Made by a program: the position numbers and the translations under genes. A stretch of DNA of 64,000 bases from Mesorhizobium xinjiangense (GTDB lineage: Bacteria; Pseudomonadota; Alphaproteobacteria; Rhizobiales; Rhizobiaceae): positions 62,001 to 126,000 of the forward strand of contig NZ_WOAC01000007.1 of assembly GCF_009749525.1 (NCBI RefSeq). The letters run 5' to 3'. Positions 52,230-63,854 of this stretch are shown in pieces; the stretch's first letter is position 1; the number at the start of each line of letters is the position of its first letter. Under the pieces are notes generated by a model. The model made no database searches, was not told the origin of the DNA, and worked only from the letters and a program-made list of their open reading frames with translations.

Positions 52230-53108
52230 TCACGCGACGCCGGCCGCACTGGCGCGCGCCAGAAGACGTTCGGCGCGCTTGAGATGCGGCATGTCGTACA
52301 TCTTGCCGTCTATGCCGACCACGCCGGGATTGCCGGCCGCAGCGAAGGCGTCGACGACCATGCGCGCCTCGGCAAGGGCGTCGGGCGATGGGGTGAAGAC
52401 TTCGTTGATGATCGCGACCTGCCCGGGATGGATGGCCAGCTTGCCGGTAAATCCGTCGCGCTCGGCTGCGATACATTCGCGCCGCAGGCCGTCGGGATCC
52501 CTGAAATCGACAAACACCGTGTCGATGGCGGATGTCTCGGCCGCAGACGCCGCCAGGACGGTCAATGCGCGGGCCAGACGAAAGACGTCCGTATAGACGC
52601 CGATTTCGTCCCTGTTCGTGCGTGCGCCGATATCGGCCGAAAGGTCCTCCGCACCCCATGTCACGCCGTCGAGACGCGGCTGGCCGGGGCGGTAGGACGG
52701 TGCGGCCAGTACGCCGGCGGCGGTTTCGGTAATGATGGGCAGGACGCGCGTCGAGCCGTCGTCGGCGCCGGCATTGGCTTCCTCGACCCTCAGCATGGCC
52801 GAAAGACGGTCGAGGTCGGGTGCACCGGCGCATTTGGGCAGCATGATGCCGTGCGGGCGCGCCGGCATGACGGCGGCCAGGTCATCGGCGGTCGAGCCGC
52901 TTGAAAGATCGTTGACGCGCACATAGAGCCGGGACGCGGTCTGCTTGCCCGCCGCGGCAATGAAGCTGTGGGCGATCGCCCGCGCCGCCTTCTTGTTGGC
53001 CGCCGACACCGAGTCTTCCAGGTCGACGATCAGAACGTCGGCGCCGGCGGCGAGCGCCTTTTCCAGCTTGCGCTCGGAATCGCCGGGAACGAACAACAAC
53101 GAGCGCAT
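52230..53108 (-). CDS. HpcH/HpaI aldolase / CitE-like CoA-ester lyase
   Basis: The 292-residue TIM-barrel enzyme opens with MRSLLFVPGDSERKLEKALAAGADVLIVDLEDSV, typical of CitE/Mcl-type lyases. It has the metal-binding glutamate in LPIITETAAGV and the aspartate in VTWGAEDLSADIGA. Family members cleave citramalyl-, malyl- or beta-methylmalyl-CoA. It is preceded by a MaoC dehydratase gene only 2 bp away, so the two probably act on consecutive CoA esters. The exact substrate is not fixed by sequence. Confidence 0.85.
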   Translation of the reverse strand: MRSLLFVPGDSERKLEKALAAGADVLIVDLEDSVSAANKKAARAIAHSFIAAAGKQTASRLYVRVNDLSSGSTADDLAAVMPARPHGIMLPKCAGAPDLDRLSAMLRVEEANAGADDGSTRVLPIITETAAGVLAAPSYRPGQPRLDGVTWGAEDLSADIGARTNRDEIGVYTDVFRLARALTVLAASAAETSAIDTVFVDFRDPDGLRRECIAAERDGFTGKLAIHPGQVAIINEVFTPSPDALAEARMVVDAFAAAGNPGVVGIDGKMYDMPHLKRAERLLARASAAGVA

Positions 53109-53110
53109 CG

Positions 53111-53566
53111 CTACACCGCCTTCTTCTTCATCATCATGGCCTGGCGCACGCAGCGGGCAACGAGGACGTTGTTCTGGTTGAAGGCCCGGTGCTCGAATTC
53201 GACGATCCCGCGATCGGGCTTGGATTTCGACCCGCGCACCGTGCGGATTTCCGTTTCGACCCGGATCGTATCTCCATGGAAGACGGGGTGCGGAAAGACG
53301 GTCTCGCTCATGCCGAGATTGCCGATCGTGGTGCCCAGCGTCGTGTCGTGAACCGAGATGCCGATCATCAGCCCGAGCGTGAACAGCGAGTTGACCAGCG
53401 GCTTGCCCCATTCGGATCTGGCCGCGAAATCGAAATCGATGTGCAGCGGCTGCGGATTGAGCGTCATGACCGAGAACATCATGTTGTCGCTTTCCGTCAC
53501 GGTTTTCGTCAACTGATGGCGGATGACCTGCCCGACCTCGAATTCCTCCAGATAAAGACCTGCCAT
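53111..53566 (-). CDS. MaoC-family (R)-specific enoyl-CoA hydratase
   Basis: The 151-residue hot-dog-fold protein has the hydratase motif TLNPQPLHIDFDFAARSEWGKPLVNSLFTLGLM near 38, with the catalytic Asp/His in the N-x-Q-P-x-H-x-D form. It adds water to, or removes it from, a CoA ester. It lies 2 bp upstream of the CitE-like gene. GGAGG is 6 nt before the ATG at 53566; an earlier ATG at 53572 is less well spaced. Confidence 0.84.
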   Translation of the reverse strand: MAGLYLEEFEVGQVIRHQLTKTVTESDNMMFSVMTLNPQPLHIDFDFAARSEWGKPLVNSLFTLGLMIGISVHDTTLGTTIGNLGMSETVFPHPVFHGDTIRVETEIRTVRGSKSKPDRGIVEFEHRAFNQNNVLVARCVRQAMMMKKKAV

Positions 53567-53713
53567 CAACATCCTCCAGCGCTGTGCCCTGCCGCTTGAT
53601 AGCGGCGCCGGGCGGCCCCGGCAAGAAGGGCACGGTGGTTAAGAAATGTGGTGAACCCTTCGTAAACCAATTGGCCTTAGCTTCTCATCGAGGGCATTCG
53701 GGGTAGGCGGGAA

Positions 53714-54850
53714 ATGATTGTCCAACATATGCTGAAATGGATCGACACGGCGCGTGTCGCCGAACGCGCGGCTGCGGCGGATGCGCTGGCGCGGGCCTAT
53801 GTGACGTCGCAACTGGGTTTCGAGGAGCGATGCGCAGCGGAAGGGCTTTTGACGCTGCTTCTCGATGATCCGTCGCCGAAGGTGAGGCTGGCCATTGCCG
53901 AGCCGCTTTCGCTTACCGACAGGGCGCCACTTCAGGTCATTCACGGGCTGGCCATGGACCAACCGGAGGTGGCCGCGCCGATCCTGGCGCTTTCACCCAT
54001 GCTGAGCGATGCCGACCTGATCGAGCGGCTGGGCGAGACGGTGCCGGCAAACCAGCGGCTCATCGCCTCGCGGGCACGGGTTTCGATGGAGCTTTCGGCG
54101 GCGATTGCCGAGCTCTGCGACGCGGCAGCCTGCATGGAACTGGTCGCCAATTCGGGCGCTGCGATTGCCTCGGTCAGCTTCCGCCGCATGGCCGAGCGCC
54201 ATGGTCACGCAGGAGAGCTGCGCGACATGTTGCTGAGGGATGAGCGGGTGCCGGCCGACACCCGCCACCTGCTTCTCGTCATGCTTGGAGAGGCCCTGCG
54301 CGCCTCGCCATTGGTCTCCGCGCTGATGAGCAAACAGCGTGCTGACAGACTTTTCCACGAGGCCTGCAGCAAGGCGTCGCTGACCCTGATCGATGCCACG
54401 GACCCTGAGGAACATGCCGCACTGGTCGAGCATCTGCGTATCCGTGGCGATCTCACGACCGCTTTCGTCGCGCGGCTCGTCGCCTACGGCAAGATCGATT
54501 TCTTCGGCGCGGTGCTTGTGGCGCTGACGGGACGGCCCGCCTCACGCATTCGCGGCATCCTGGCGTCGGGACGCGATGTCGCCGTGGCGGCAACGCTGCG
54601 CGCGGCGGGCATGCCGGAAGCCAGCCATGTGGCCGTGGCTGCGGCACTCGGATTGTGGCGGGAGGTCGCCAACGGCAAGCGGGTCGCCGGCGCCCAGGAG
54701 GTCAGCTGGCTGATGATGAAGTCGGCCGAGGCGGGAACGGATCGCTCGGACAAGGCCGCTGGCGAACTGGCCAGCCTGTTCAGGTCGATTCATCTGGAAG
54801 CGCTGCGCGACAATGCGCGCGGCCATGCACTGGCGATGGCGGCGGCCTGA
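53714..54850 (+). CDS. DUF2336-family protein
   Basis: The 378-residue, mainly alpha-helical protein carries the DUF2336 pattern of repeated LLLDDPSPKVRLAIAEPL-type motifs, as in a HEAT-like array. The family is almost restricted to alphaproteobacteria and has no established function. It converges on parE with a 14-bp gap that holds a small GACGG..CCGTC hairpin. No signal or membrane span. Confidence 0.8.
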   Translation: MIVQHMLKWIDTARVAERAAAADALARAYVTSQLGFEERCAAEGLLTLLLDDPSPKVRLAIAEPLSLTDRAPLQVIHGLAMDQPEVAAPILALSPMLSDADLIERLGETVPANQRLIASRARVSMELSAAIAELCDAAACMELVANSGAAIASVSFRRMAERHGHAGELRDMLLRDERVPADTRHLLLVMLGEALRASPLVSALMSKQRADRLFHEACSKASLTLIDATDPEEHAALVEHLRIRGDLTTAFVARLVAYGKIDFFGAVLVALTGRPASRIRGILASGRDVAVAATLRAAGMPEASHVAVAAALGLWREVANGKRVAGAQEVSWLMMKSAEAGTDRSDKAAGELASLFRSIHLEALRDNARGHALAMAAA

Positions 54851-54864
54851 CGGGAGGCCGTCCC

Positions 54865-56937
<2,073 letters not shown>

Positions 56938-57115
56938 GAATGCAGCGTTCCAGTCGAATCACCACCGATACTGCCATGGAAAGCGGCGGGAAGGGTATCG
57001 GTTCTCTTTGTGTTCGCCTCGATAAAGCATCCCGCGACCCGCTTCAACCGGCGAGTATCCCGGCGCAAGGTCATGTGGCCTGTGCCAGGCTTTGGTTGTG
57101 TTCAGGACAAGATGT

Positions 57116-57136
57116 CTTACATGTGGTATATGCAAG
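57116..57136. promoter_or_regulatory. imperfect 21-bp dyad upstream of the toxin-antitoxin genes
   Basis: The arms CTTACATGT and ATATGCAAG are imperfect inverses (about 14 of 20 positions symmetric), centred about 35 bp before the antitoxin start. Ribbon-helix-helix antitoxins commonly autoregulate from such sites. A candidate only. Confidence 0.4.
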
Positions 57137-57159
57137 ATGCAGACAAAGCGGAGCCGGCC

Positions 57160-57453
57160 ATGTCCTATTTGAGACGTGAGCACAAGGGCGAGTCAGTGAC
57201 CTTCAGGATCGATCCGAAGGCAAAAGAAGAACTCGTCCGGCTCGCCGAAACAGATCACAAGTCGCTTGGCGAATTGATGCGCGAGTTGGCAGAAGAAAGG
57301 CTGGCCAGGGAGCGGCGACGCGCCTTTGAAGCCGAAGCGCGCAGGCAGTCGATGGAAGCGGCCGCTGCCGCGGGTGACCAGAAGAGCGACGAACATGCGG
57401 TCATGCGTGAACTCGAAGCCGATCTGGATGCATTCGACGACGAATGGAAATAA
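57160..57453 (+). CDS. ribbon-helix-helix antitoxin of a MazF-type module
   Basis: The 97-residue protein opens with a short beta strand and two helices (GESVTFRIDPKAKEELVRLAETDHKSLGELMRELAEERLARE), consistent with a ribbon-helix-helix DNA-binding domain. An acidic C-terminal tail (ELEADLDAFDDEWK) follows that would occupy the toxin RNA site. It overlaps the toxin gene by 10 bp. GGAG lies 7 nt before the ATG. Confidence 0.75.
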   Translation: MSYLRREHKGESVTFRIDPKAKEELVRLAETDHKSLGELMRELAEERLARERRRAFEAEARRQSMEAAAAAGDQKSDEHAVMRELEADLDAFDDEWK

Positions 57454-57779
57454 GGCGCGGCGACCTTCTCACGATTGCCCTTGCGGGCGATTGCGGCAAG
57501 CCGCGTCCGGCCCTTGTCGTCCAGGACGATGCGTTCAGTGCCTTGGAATCCACCGCCATCCTGCGTCTGACGAGCGATGTGCATGACTGGCCATTGTTTC
57601 GCATCACTGTCGAGCCGACAGCGGCGAACGGCCTCAGGCAACGCTCGCAGGTCATGATCGACAAACCGGCCGCGGTGCCCCGGTCGAAAATCGGTCGCCG
57701 CATCGGCCGGATCGATGCGGCGACCCTCGAGGCGGTGGACGCCGCCCTTGCCCGGTTCCTGGGACTGTCAAGGCCCTGA
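57444..57779 (+). CDS. MazF/PemK-family mRNA interferase toxin
   Basis: The 111-residue protein has the MazF start RRGDLLTIALAGDCGKPRPALVVQDD and the later RVTV-like LFRITVEPTAANGLRQRSQVMIDKPAAVPRSKIG. Family members cut RNA at short sequences and arrest growth. It is translated from an ATG inside the antitoxin gene, a coupling that favours antitoxin excess. It ends close to gcvP, converging. Confidence 0.82.
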   Translation: MEIRRGDLLTIALAGDCGKPRPALVVQDDAFSALESTAILRLTSDVHDWPLFRITVEPTAANGLRQRSQVMIDKPAAVPRSKIGRRIGRIDAATLEAVDAALARFLGLSRP

Positions 57780-57811
57780 AAAACGGGCTGTCCCTTGACG
57801 GTCGAGTGAGC

Positions 57812-60619
57812 TCAACTCGCCAGCGCTTCGACCGGCGGGCAGGAGCACACCAGGTTGCGGTCGCCGCCCACATTGTCGACGCGCGAGACCGGCGGCCAGT
57901 ACTTGGCGAAATCCGGACTTTCGCCCATGGGGAACGCCGCTTCGCGCCGCGAATAGGGATGATGCCACGTGTCGCCCAGTGCGTCGGCTGCCGTGTGCGG
58001 TGCGTTGACCAGCGGATTGTCGTCGGCCGGCCATTCGCCCTTTTCGATCTTCTTGGCCTCCTTGGCGATCGCGATCATGGCATCGCAAAAACGATCGAGC
58101 TCCGACAGGGGCTCCGATTCCGTCGGCTCCACCATCAAGGTGCCGGCCACCGGCCACGACATGGTGGGGGCGTGGAAGCCGTAGTCGATCAGCCGCTTGG
58201 CGATATCCTCGACCGTGACCCCGGCCGTTTCCTTCAGGACGCGCGTGTCGAGGATGCATTCATGCGCGACGCGATGATTGCGGCCCGAATAAAGCAGCGG
58301 ATAGTGATCCTTCAGCCGGCGCGCGATGTAGTTGGCATTAAGGATTGCCGTCTCCGTGGCGTGGCGCAGCCCCACCGCCCCCATCATGCGGATATACATC
58401 CAGGTGATCGGCAGGATCGATGCGCTGCCATAGGGTGCGGCGGCGACGGCGTGGCTGGTGCCTTGCGTCACATGGCCCGGCAGGAAGGGCTCCAGATGCG
58501 CCTTGACGCCGATCGGCCCGATGCCGGGTCCGCCGCCGCCATGCGGGATGCAGAAGGTCTTGTGCAGGTTCATGTGGCAGACATCGGCACCGAAATCGCC
58601 CGGCCGCGCCAGGCCCACCATGGCGTTGAGGTTGGCGCCGTCGAAATAGACCTGTCCGCCCTTGTCGTGGATGAGGGCGCAGATGTCGCGGATGCCCTCC
58701 TCGAACACGCCATGGGTCGAGGGATAGGTGATCATCAGCGCGGCGAGCTGGTCGCCATATTGTTCCGCCTTGGCCTTCAGGTCGTCGAGATCGACATTGC
58801 CTTCCTCGGTGCATTTGACGACGACGATGCGCATGCCGGCCATCGCCGCACTTGCCGGATTGGTGCCGTGGGCCGAAGAGGGGATGATGCAGATGTCGCG
58901 ATGCGGCTCGCCGCGCTCCTTGTGATAGCGGCTGATCGCAAGAAGGCCGGCATATTCGCCCTGACTGCCGGCATTGGGCTGCAGGGAGACGGCATCAAAG
59001 CCGGTGATTTCGCCGAGCCAGCGTTCCAGGTCCTCGATCATCTGCCGGTAACCCTGGCTGTGAGGCGCCGGCGCGAAGGGATGCAGCCCGGCGACGCTCG
59101 GCCAGGAGACCGGCATCATTTCGGCTGCCGCATTGAGCTTCATGGTGCACGAGCCGAGCGGGATCATCGCCCGGTCTAGGGCGAGATCCTTGTCGGACAG
59201 CCGGCGCAGGAAGCGCATCATCTCGGTCTCGGAGCGGTTTTCGTGGAAGACCGGCTGGGTCATGAAACCGTCGCCGCGTCCGCCCGCCGGAAGAGCGGCT
59301 TTGGCCTGTTGAGGAACCTTGCCGCCGAAGAAGTCGGCGAGAGCGGCGAGATCGGCCTCATTCGAGGTTTCGTCGAAGCTGACGGCGATCCGGTCGTCGC
59401 CGATCCGGCGCACGAGCCGGCCGTCCTTTTCAGCCCGATCCGCGAGCGCCTGCGCCTTGCCGGGGCAGGAAACCGTGACGGTGTCGAAAAACTGTTTGCC
59501 AGCAATATCGTAGCCGGCATCGCTTACGCTCCTGGCGAAGCGCGTGGCGAGTTCGTGAACGCCGCGCGCCATTGCCTGCAACCCTTCCGGTCCGTGCCAG
59601 ATGGCATAGGCGGCCGCCATGTTGGCAAGCAAGGCCTGTGCCGTGCAGATGTTGGACGTCGCCTTGTCGCGGCGGATGTGCTGTTCGCGCGTCTGCAGCG
59701 CCAGGCGGTAGCCCGGGCGGCCATGCGTGTCGGTCGACTGGCCGATGATGCGGCCGGGCATCAGCCGCGTGAGCTTGTCAGAGACGGCGAGATAGGCCGC
59801 ATGCGGACCGCCAAATCCCATGGGCACGCCGAAGCGTTGCATGGAGCCCGCCACCATGTCGGCGCCGTGCTGCGCCGGGGCATCCAGGATCGTCAGCGCC
59901 AGCGGGTCGGCAACGACGATGACCAGCGCGCCGGCGGACCTGGCCTTTTCGATGATTGCCCCATGATCGCCGTAGACGCCGCAGGTGTCGGGCCACGGCA
60001 CGATGAGGGCCGCCGTCTCGGCGTCGATCTCCTCGCCGTCGATCGTGATGTCCAGCGGTGCGGCACGCGTCTCGACGACATCCAGCACCTGCGGATGCAG
60101 GGCCCCCGCAATGGCGACCTTGTGGCGCTTGTCGCGGTGATGCCGGAGTGCGATGCCGACTGCTTCGGCAACCGCGGTCGCTTCGTCAAGCAGCGAGGCG
60201 GAGGCAACGGGCAGGCCGGTCAGTTCAGTCACCAGGGTCTGGAAATGGAAGAGCATTTCCAGCCGGCCCTGGCTGATTTCCGACTGATACGGCGTATAGG
60301 CCGTGTACCAGGCGGGATTTTCGAAAAGATTGCGCTGGATGACCGGTGGCACGACGCAGCCGTGATAGCCCTGGCCGGCGAAGCTCTTCGCCACGACGTT
60401 GTGGCTCATCATGGCACTCAGCTCTTCTAGCGCCGCCGACTCGCTCGCTGCTGCGGGCAGGTCGAGTTCGCCATCGAGCCGGATCGACTTGGGAATCGCC
60501 TGTGAAATCAGCGTCTCGCGCGACGTCAGGCCGAGCGCCTTGAGCATCGCGCGCTCGTCGCGTGTGCGCGGGCCGATATGCCGGGCCGCGAAATCGGCCG
60601 TCCTGTTGCCTGCAGTCAT
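57812..60619 (-). CDS. gcvP: glycine dehydrogenase (decarboxylating), P-protein
   Basis: The roughly 935-residue single-chain P-protein catalyses PLP-dependent glycine decarboxylation and transfers aminomethyl to GcvH. The PLP lysine is in [16 protein letters not shown]. The N-terminal half starts [21 protein letters not shown]. The ATG at 60619 is chosen for the AAGGA site 9 nt upstream; upstream in-frame codons are antisense to nothing but lie over gcvH's 3' region. Last gene of gcvTHP. Confidence 0.95.
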   Translation of the reverse strand: MTAGNRTADFAARHIGPRTRDERAMLKALGLTSRETLISQAIPKSIRLDGELDLPAAASESAALEELSAMMSHNVVAKSFAGQGYHGCVVPPVIQRNLFENPAWYTAYTPYQSEISQGRLEMLFHFQTLVTELTGLPVASASLLDEATAVAEAVGIALRHHRDKRHKVAIAGALHPQVLDVVETRAAPLDITIDGEEIDAETAALIVPWPDTCGVYGDHGAIIEKARSAGALVIVVADPLALTILDAPAQHGADMVAGSMQRFGVPMGFGGPHAAYLAVSDKLTRLMPGRIIGQSTDTHGRPGYRLALQTREQHIRRDKATSNICTAQALLANMAAAYAIWHGPEGLQAMARGVHELATRFARSVSDAGYDIAGKQFFDTVTVSCPGKAQALADRAEKDGRLVRRIGDDRIAVSFDETSNEADLAALADFFGGKVPQQAKAALPAGGRGDGFMTQPVFHENRSETEMMRFLRRLSDKDLALDRAMIPLGSCTMKLNAAAEMMPVSWPSVAGLHPFAPAPHSQGYRQMIEDLERWLGEITGFDAVSLQPNAGSQGEYAGLLAISRYHKERGEPHRDICIIPSSAHGTNPASAAMAGMRIVVVKCTEEGNVDLDDLKAKAEQYGDQLAALMITYPSTHGVFEEGIRDICALIHDKGGQVYFDGANLNAMVGLARPGDFGADVCHMNLHKTFCIPHGGGGPGIGPIGVKAHLEPFLPGHVTQGTSHAVAAAPYGSASILPITWMYIRMMGAVGLRHATETAILNANYIARRLKDHYPLLYSGRNHRVAHECILDTRVLKETAGVTVEDIAKRLIDYGFHAPTMSWPVAGTLMVEPTESEPLSELDRFCDAMIAIAKEAKKIEKGEWPADDNPLVNAPHTAADALGDTWHHPYSRREAAFPMGESPDFAKYWPPVSRVDNVGGDRNLVCSCPPVEALAS

Positions 60620-60630
60620 CGTGCTTGTCC

Positions 60631-60999
60631 TTATTCGATCATTTTCTTGTAGGCAGCCTCGTCCATCAGACCGTCGAGCTGGCCGGCATCGGCGAGCTTC
60701 ATGCGCCACAGCCAGCCGTCACCGGTGGCCGCGCTGTTGACGAGCGACGGGTCGCCGGGCAGCGCCTCGTTGACGGCGCTCACCTCGCCGTCGGCCGGTG
60801 CGTAGACGTCGGACGCGGCCTTGACGGATTCGACCACCACGGCGACGTCGCCCTTCGTCAGGGTCTTGCCGGTCTCCGGCAGCTCGACAAATACGAGATC
60901 GCCAAGCTGTTCCTGGGCGTAGTCGGTGATGCCTACGGTGGCCTCGCCTTTGTCGACGCGGATCCATTCGTGATCTTCTGTGTAATAGGTCTCGGCCAT
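60631..60999 (-). CDS. gcvH: glycine cleavage system H protein
   Basis: The 122-residue lipoyl carrier has the lipoylation lysine K60 in [15 protein letters not shown]. The start at 60999 ([13 protein letters not shown]) gives good spacing from AAGGG; an ATG at 61008 overlapping the gcvT stop is an alternative giving three more residues. It shuttles the aminomethyl group between P, T and L proteins. Confidence 0.95.
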   Translation of the reverse strand: MAETYYTEDHEWIRVDKGEATVGITDYAQEQLGDLVFVELPETGKTLTKGDVAVVVESVKAASDVYAPADGEVSAVNEALPGDPSLVNSAATGDGWLWRMKLADAGQLDGLMDEAAYKKMIE

Positions 61000-61004
61000 C
61001 GTAT

Positions 61005-62108
61005 TCATCCCTTGTGATAGCGATGCGGTGTGAAGGGGAGGGGGTGAACGGCGATCGCCAGCCGATTGCCCCGGATTTCCGTAAAGAACTGCGTGCCGGG
61101 CGAGGCTCGGTCGGCCGGCACATAGCCCATCGCGACCGGGTGTCCGGCCGAAGGGCCGAACCCGCCGGAGGTCACGCTGCCGACCGTCTCACCGTTTTCG
61201 TCGAGAAGCGGGGCGCCGGCGCGCACCGGCTGACGTCCCTCGGGTTTCAGGCCGACACGCTTGCGGGCCGGACCGTTGGCGATGGCGCGGCGCAGCGCAT
61301 CGGCACCGACGAAACCGCCGGTCTCGCGCAAGGGTTTGGGGATCGCCCACATCAGGCCGGCATCGAGCGGCGTCGTGTCGGCCGTGATGTCCTGGCCATG
61401 CAGGCACAGGCCGGCCTCGAGGCGCAGGCTGTCGCGGGCGGCAAGACCGATCCACTCGACGCTGTCCTGGCCAAGGAGATCTTGCGCCAGCGCGCGCGCC
61501 TCATCTGCCGGCAGGGCGATCTCGAAGCCGTCCTCGCCCGTATAACCTGAGCGGCTGAGGAACCAGCCCGCGCGCGGCTCGACGCCATGCATGAAGACGA
61601 GCCCTGTCGTATCGATCCCGGCGCGGTTCAATGCCGCCTCCGCTTCGGGACCCTGGATTGCGATAAAGACCCGGTCCAGCGGTTCGACCGCCACGTCGAG
61701 CCCTTCGGCAAGGCGGCGCAACTGTGCTTCGTCGGCGGCCGCGTTGCCGGCATTGGCGACGACCATGAATGCGTCGCCGCCAAGACGGGTGACGATCAGA
61801 TCGTCGATGATCCCGGCATCGTCGTTGAGCAGGAAGGAGTAGCGCGACTGGGATTGGTCCAATGCAGCCGGGTCGAGCGGGCACGCGGCGGCGATCAGCC
61901 GCGCGCCATCAGTGCCGGAAACGCGGAAAAGCCGCATATGCGATATGTCGAACAGTCCCGCCTTTTCGCGCACATGGAGATGTTCCTTCATCACCCCCAG
62001 CGGATAGGTGATGGGCATCGACCAGCCGGCAAAAGCGCCGAACTTCGCGCCCGCCTCGCGGTGCAGGTCCTCAAGCGGCAGTTTGTGAAGATTATCGGTG
62101 CTGGTCAT
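61005..62108 (-). CDS. gcvT: glycine cleavage system aminomethyltransferase, T-protein
   Basis: The 367-residue protein has the folate-binding N-terminal GCVT fold ([35 protein letters not shown]) and the C-terminal barrel domain. It transfers the methylene group from GcvH to tetrahydrofolate. The ATG at 62108 is preceded by GGAG. It is the first gene behind the glycine riboswitch, 50 bp from it. Confidence 0.95.
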   Translation of the reverse strand: MTSTDNLHKLPLEDLHREAGAKFGAFAGWSMPITYPLGVMKEHLHVREKAGLFDISHMRLFRVSGTDGARLIAAACPLDPAALDQSQSRYSFLLNDDAGIIDDLIVTRLGGDAFMVVANAGNAAADEAQLRRLAEGLDVAVEPLDRVFIAIQGPEAEAALNRAGIDTTGLVFMHGVEPRAGWFLSRSGYTGEDGFEIALPADEARALAQDLLGQDSVEWIGLAARDSLRLEAGLCLHGQDITADTTPLDAGLMWAIPKPLRETGGFVGADALRRAIANGPARKRVGLKPEGRQPVRAGAPLLDENGETVGSVTSGGFGPSAGHPVAMGYVPADRASPGTQFFTEIRGNRLAIAVHPLPFTPHRYHKG

Positions 62109-62157
62109 CGCTTCTCCCAAAGGTGCACGTATACGGCCGCCGCATGACGACCCTTGC

Positions 62158-62345
62158 GTGCCCCTCTGTCGGAAGCCTGAGAGACTTGCGCCGCCGGAAC
62201 TCTGTCGGAGACGCTTACACCTTCGGCGCGGGGCGGAGCCCCGACTTTCCAGAGTGTCTCATTCTGACCACGGTTCTCTTTGCCTGAGAGATTTCGGGCG
62301 ATTTCCCCTTCGGCGGCCGGTTAAGGCTCTCTCCCGCGATCAGAC
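62158..62345 (-). ncRNA. tandem glycine riboswitch
   Basis: Read on the minus strand, two similar aptamers follow each other. The first has GGGAGAGAGCC, GCCGAAGGGG and ATCTCTCAGGCAAAGAGAACCG. The second has GACACTCTGGA, CGCCGAAGG and GTCTCTCAGGCTTCCGACAGAGG. These are the hallmark boxes of the gcvT-type element. The window 62109-62434 (326 bp) holds the riboswitch and the gcvT leader. It probably turns the operon on with glycine. Confidence 0.95.
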
Positions 62346-62434
62346 GGGCCATTTTGGACCCGAGACGATTCTGTACCTAGCGCAGGACGAAGCATTTGTC
62401 ACGGGTGGCGTTGCGCGAGACGCGCGGAGACCGG

Positions 62435-62818
62435 TCAGCGTTCGGCTTCAAGCCGGACAAGCTCGCGCTGGATGCGCTGGATGATGCGTCCGGTGTCCTC
62501 GTGCATATGTTTCAGCCGCTCCAACTGCATCGTCACCGCCGCCAGCGGGTCAGGTCCGATATCGTCTTCCGGCGCGTCGCCGACCCCATGAAGCAGCCAC
62601 AGCATGTTGACGTTGAGAACGCCGGCAACCAGCGACAGCCGCTCGACACCCGGCTCTGAACGGTCGCTTTCCCATTGTTCGATGGTTTTTTTCGGCACCC
62701 CGACGCGGCGTGCCAACTGCGTTGTGGTCAGGCCCTGTGCATCGCGTGTGCGCGACAGGCGGCCGCCAAACGTATCATTGTCGGGGAGTCGGCGATGAAT
62801 AGAAGTCACTACGGCCAT
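62435..62818 (-). CDS. XRE-family transcriptional regulator
   Basis: The 127-residue protein has a Cro/CI helix-turn-helix (about 18-70: FGGRLSRTRDAQGLTTTQLARRVGVPKKTIEQWESDRSEP) and a C-terminal helical tail. It stands alone between the glycine riboswitch and fghA. The ATG at 62818 has no strong ribosome-binding site; a GTG at 62809 is an alternative. Targets unknown. Confidence 0.82.
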   Translation of the reverse strand: MAVVTSIHRRLPDNDTFGGRLSRTRDAQGLTTTQLARRVGVPKKTIEQWESDRSEPGVERLSLVAGVLNVNMLWLLHGVGDAPEDDIGPDPLAAVTMQLERLKHMHEDTGRIIQRIQRELVRLEAER

Positions 62819-62914
62819 ACGGTCATTGCCTCCTTCAGCGCGGTCGCCTGGGTGTCATGATAGGGACGACCGCGTGGAATGTCGCTTCGGCTCGCGCCAA
62901 AGCATGTCGCGCTT

Positions 62915-63763
62915 TCACAAATTCGCCTCTAATCGGGCCGCGTGCCAGCGCAGGTGATCGTCCATGAAGGACGAGATGAAGAAATAGGAATGGTCGTAAC
63001 CGGCCTGCATCCGCAGGGTCAGCGCAATATTAGCCTTGCGGCAGGCTTCCTCGAACAGCCATGGCCGCAATCCCTCGTCCAGGAACCCGTCCGCGGCCCC
63101 CTGGTCGATCAGAAACTCCGAAAAGCTGCGGCCGTCTTCGACCAGCGCGCAGGCGTCATAGGCGCGCCAATCGGCCTCATTGGGTCCAAGGTAGCGTTCG
63201 AAGGCGGGCCGCGACCAATCCGCTGTCGACGGGTTGACGATCGGGGCGAAGGCCGAACAGCTTCGAAAACGCTCCGGGTAGTGCAGAGCCAGCGTCAGTG
63301 CGCCGTGCCCTCCCATGGAATGACCGAAGACGGCCTGACGGTTCATGTCGGCGGGAAAATTTTCCGCCACCAGCGCCGGAAGCTCTTCCGCCACATAGCT
63401 GTGCATGCGGTAATTGGCCGAATAGGGCGCCTGGGTGGCGTCGACATAAAAGCCGGCGCCGGAGCCGAATTGCCAGTTGCCCTCGTCGTCCGGCACGTGA
63501 TCCCCGCGCGGGCTCGTATCCGGGCATACGACGATCAGGCCGAGTTCGGCTGCCACGCGCCGGTACTCGCCCTTTTCCATGACATTCTGGTGCGTGCAGG
63601 TCAGGCCCGACAGATACCAGAGAACCGGGCAGGGGCCGTGCGCGGCCTGCGGCGGCAGGAAGAGCGCAAAGGTCATATCGCAGCCGCAGGTTTCGGAAGC
63701 GTGTGTGTAGACACCCTGCTGGCCGTCGTGGGATTTGGCTATCGATACAGTTTTCAGGCTCAT
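62915..63763 (-). CDS. fghA: S-formylglutathione hydrolase
   Basis: The 282-residue esterase-D-type hydrolase has the nucleophile S149 in GHSMGGHGAL, the LSGLTCTHQNVMEKGEYRRVA block and the catalytic histidine in GYDHSYFFI near 259. It releases formate from S-formylglutathione in formaldehyde detoxification. No glutathione-dependent formaldehyde dehydrogenase is adjacent in the window. Confidence 0.93.
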   Translation of the reverse strand: MSLKTVSIAKSHDGQQGVYTHASETCGCDMTFALFLPPQAAHGPCPVLWYLSGLTCTHQNVMEKGEYRRVAAELGLIVVCPDTSPRGDHVPDDEGNWQFGSGAGFYVDATQAPYSANYRMHSYVAEELPALVAENFPADMNRQAVFGHSMGGHGALTLALHYPERFRSCSAFAPIVNPSTADWSRPAFERYLGPNEADWRAYDACALVEDGRSFSEFLIDQGAADGFLDEGLRPWLFEEACRKANIALTLRMQAGYDHSYFFISSFMDDHLRWHAARLEANL

Positions 63764-63854
63764 CAGTCTCGCTCGGAACGGATATCCGCGCTGCATGTTG
63801 CGATGTGGCCGGGACGGCGACATGAATTGTCGCGACGAGGAGGTCTTTCCTAAC

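Noticed and set aside
54848-54861. GACGG..CCGTC hairpin between DUF2336 gene and parE as a terminator
   Set aside because: Only five base pairs, overlaps the stop codon and has no T-tract.
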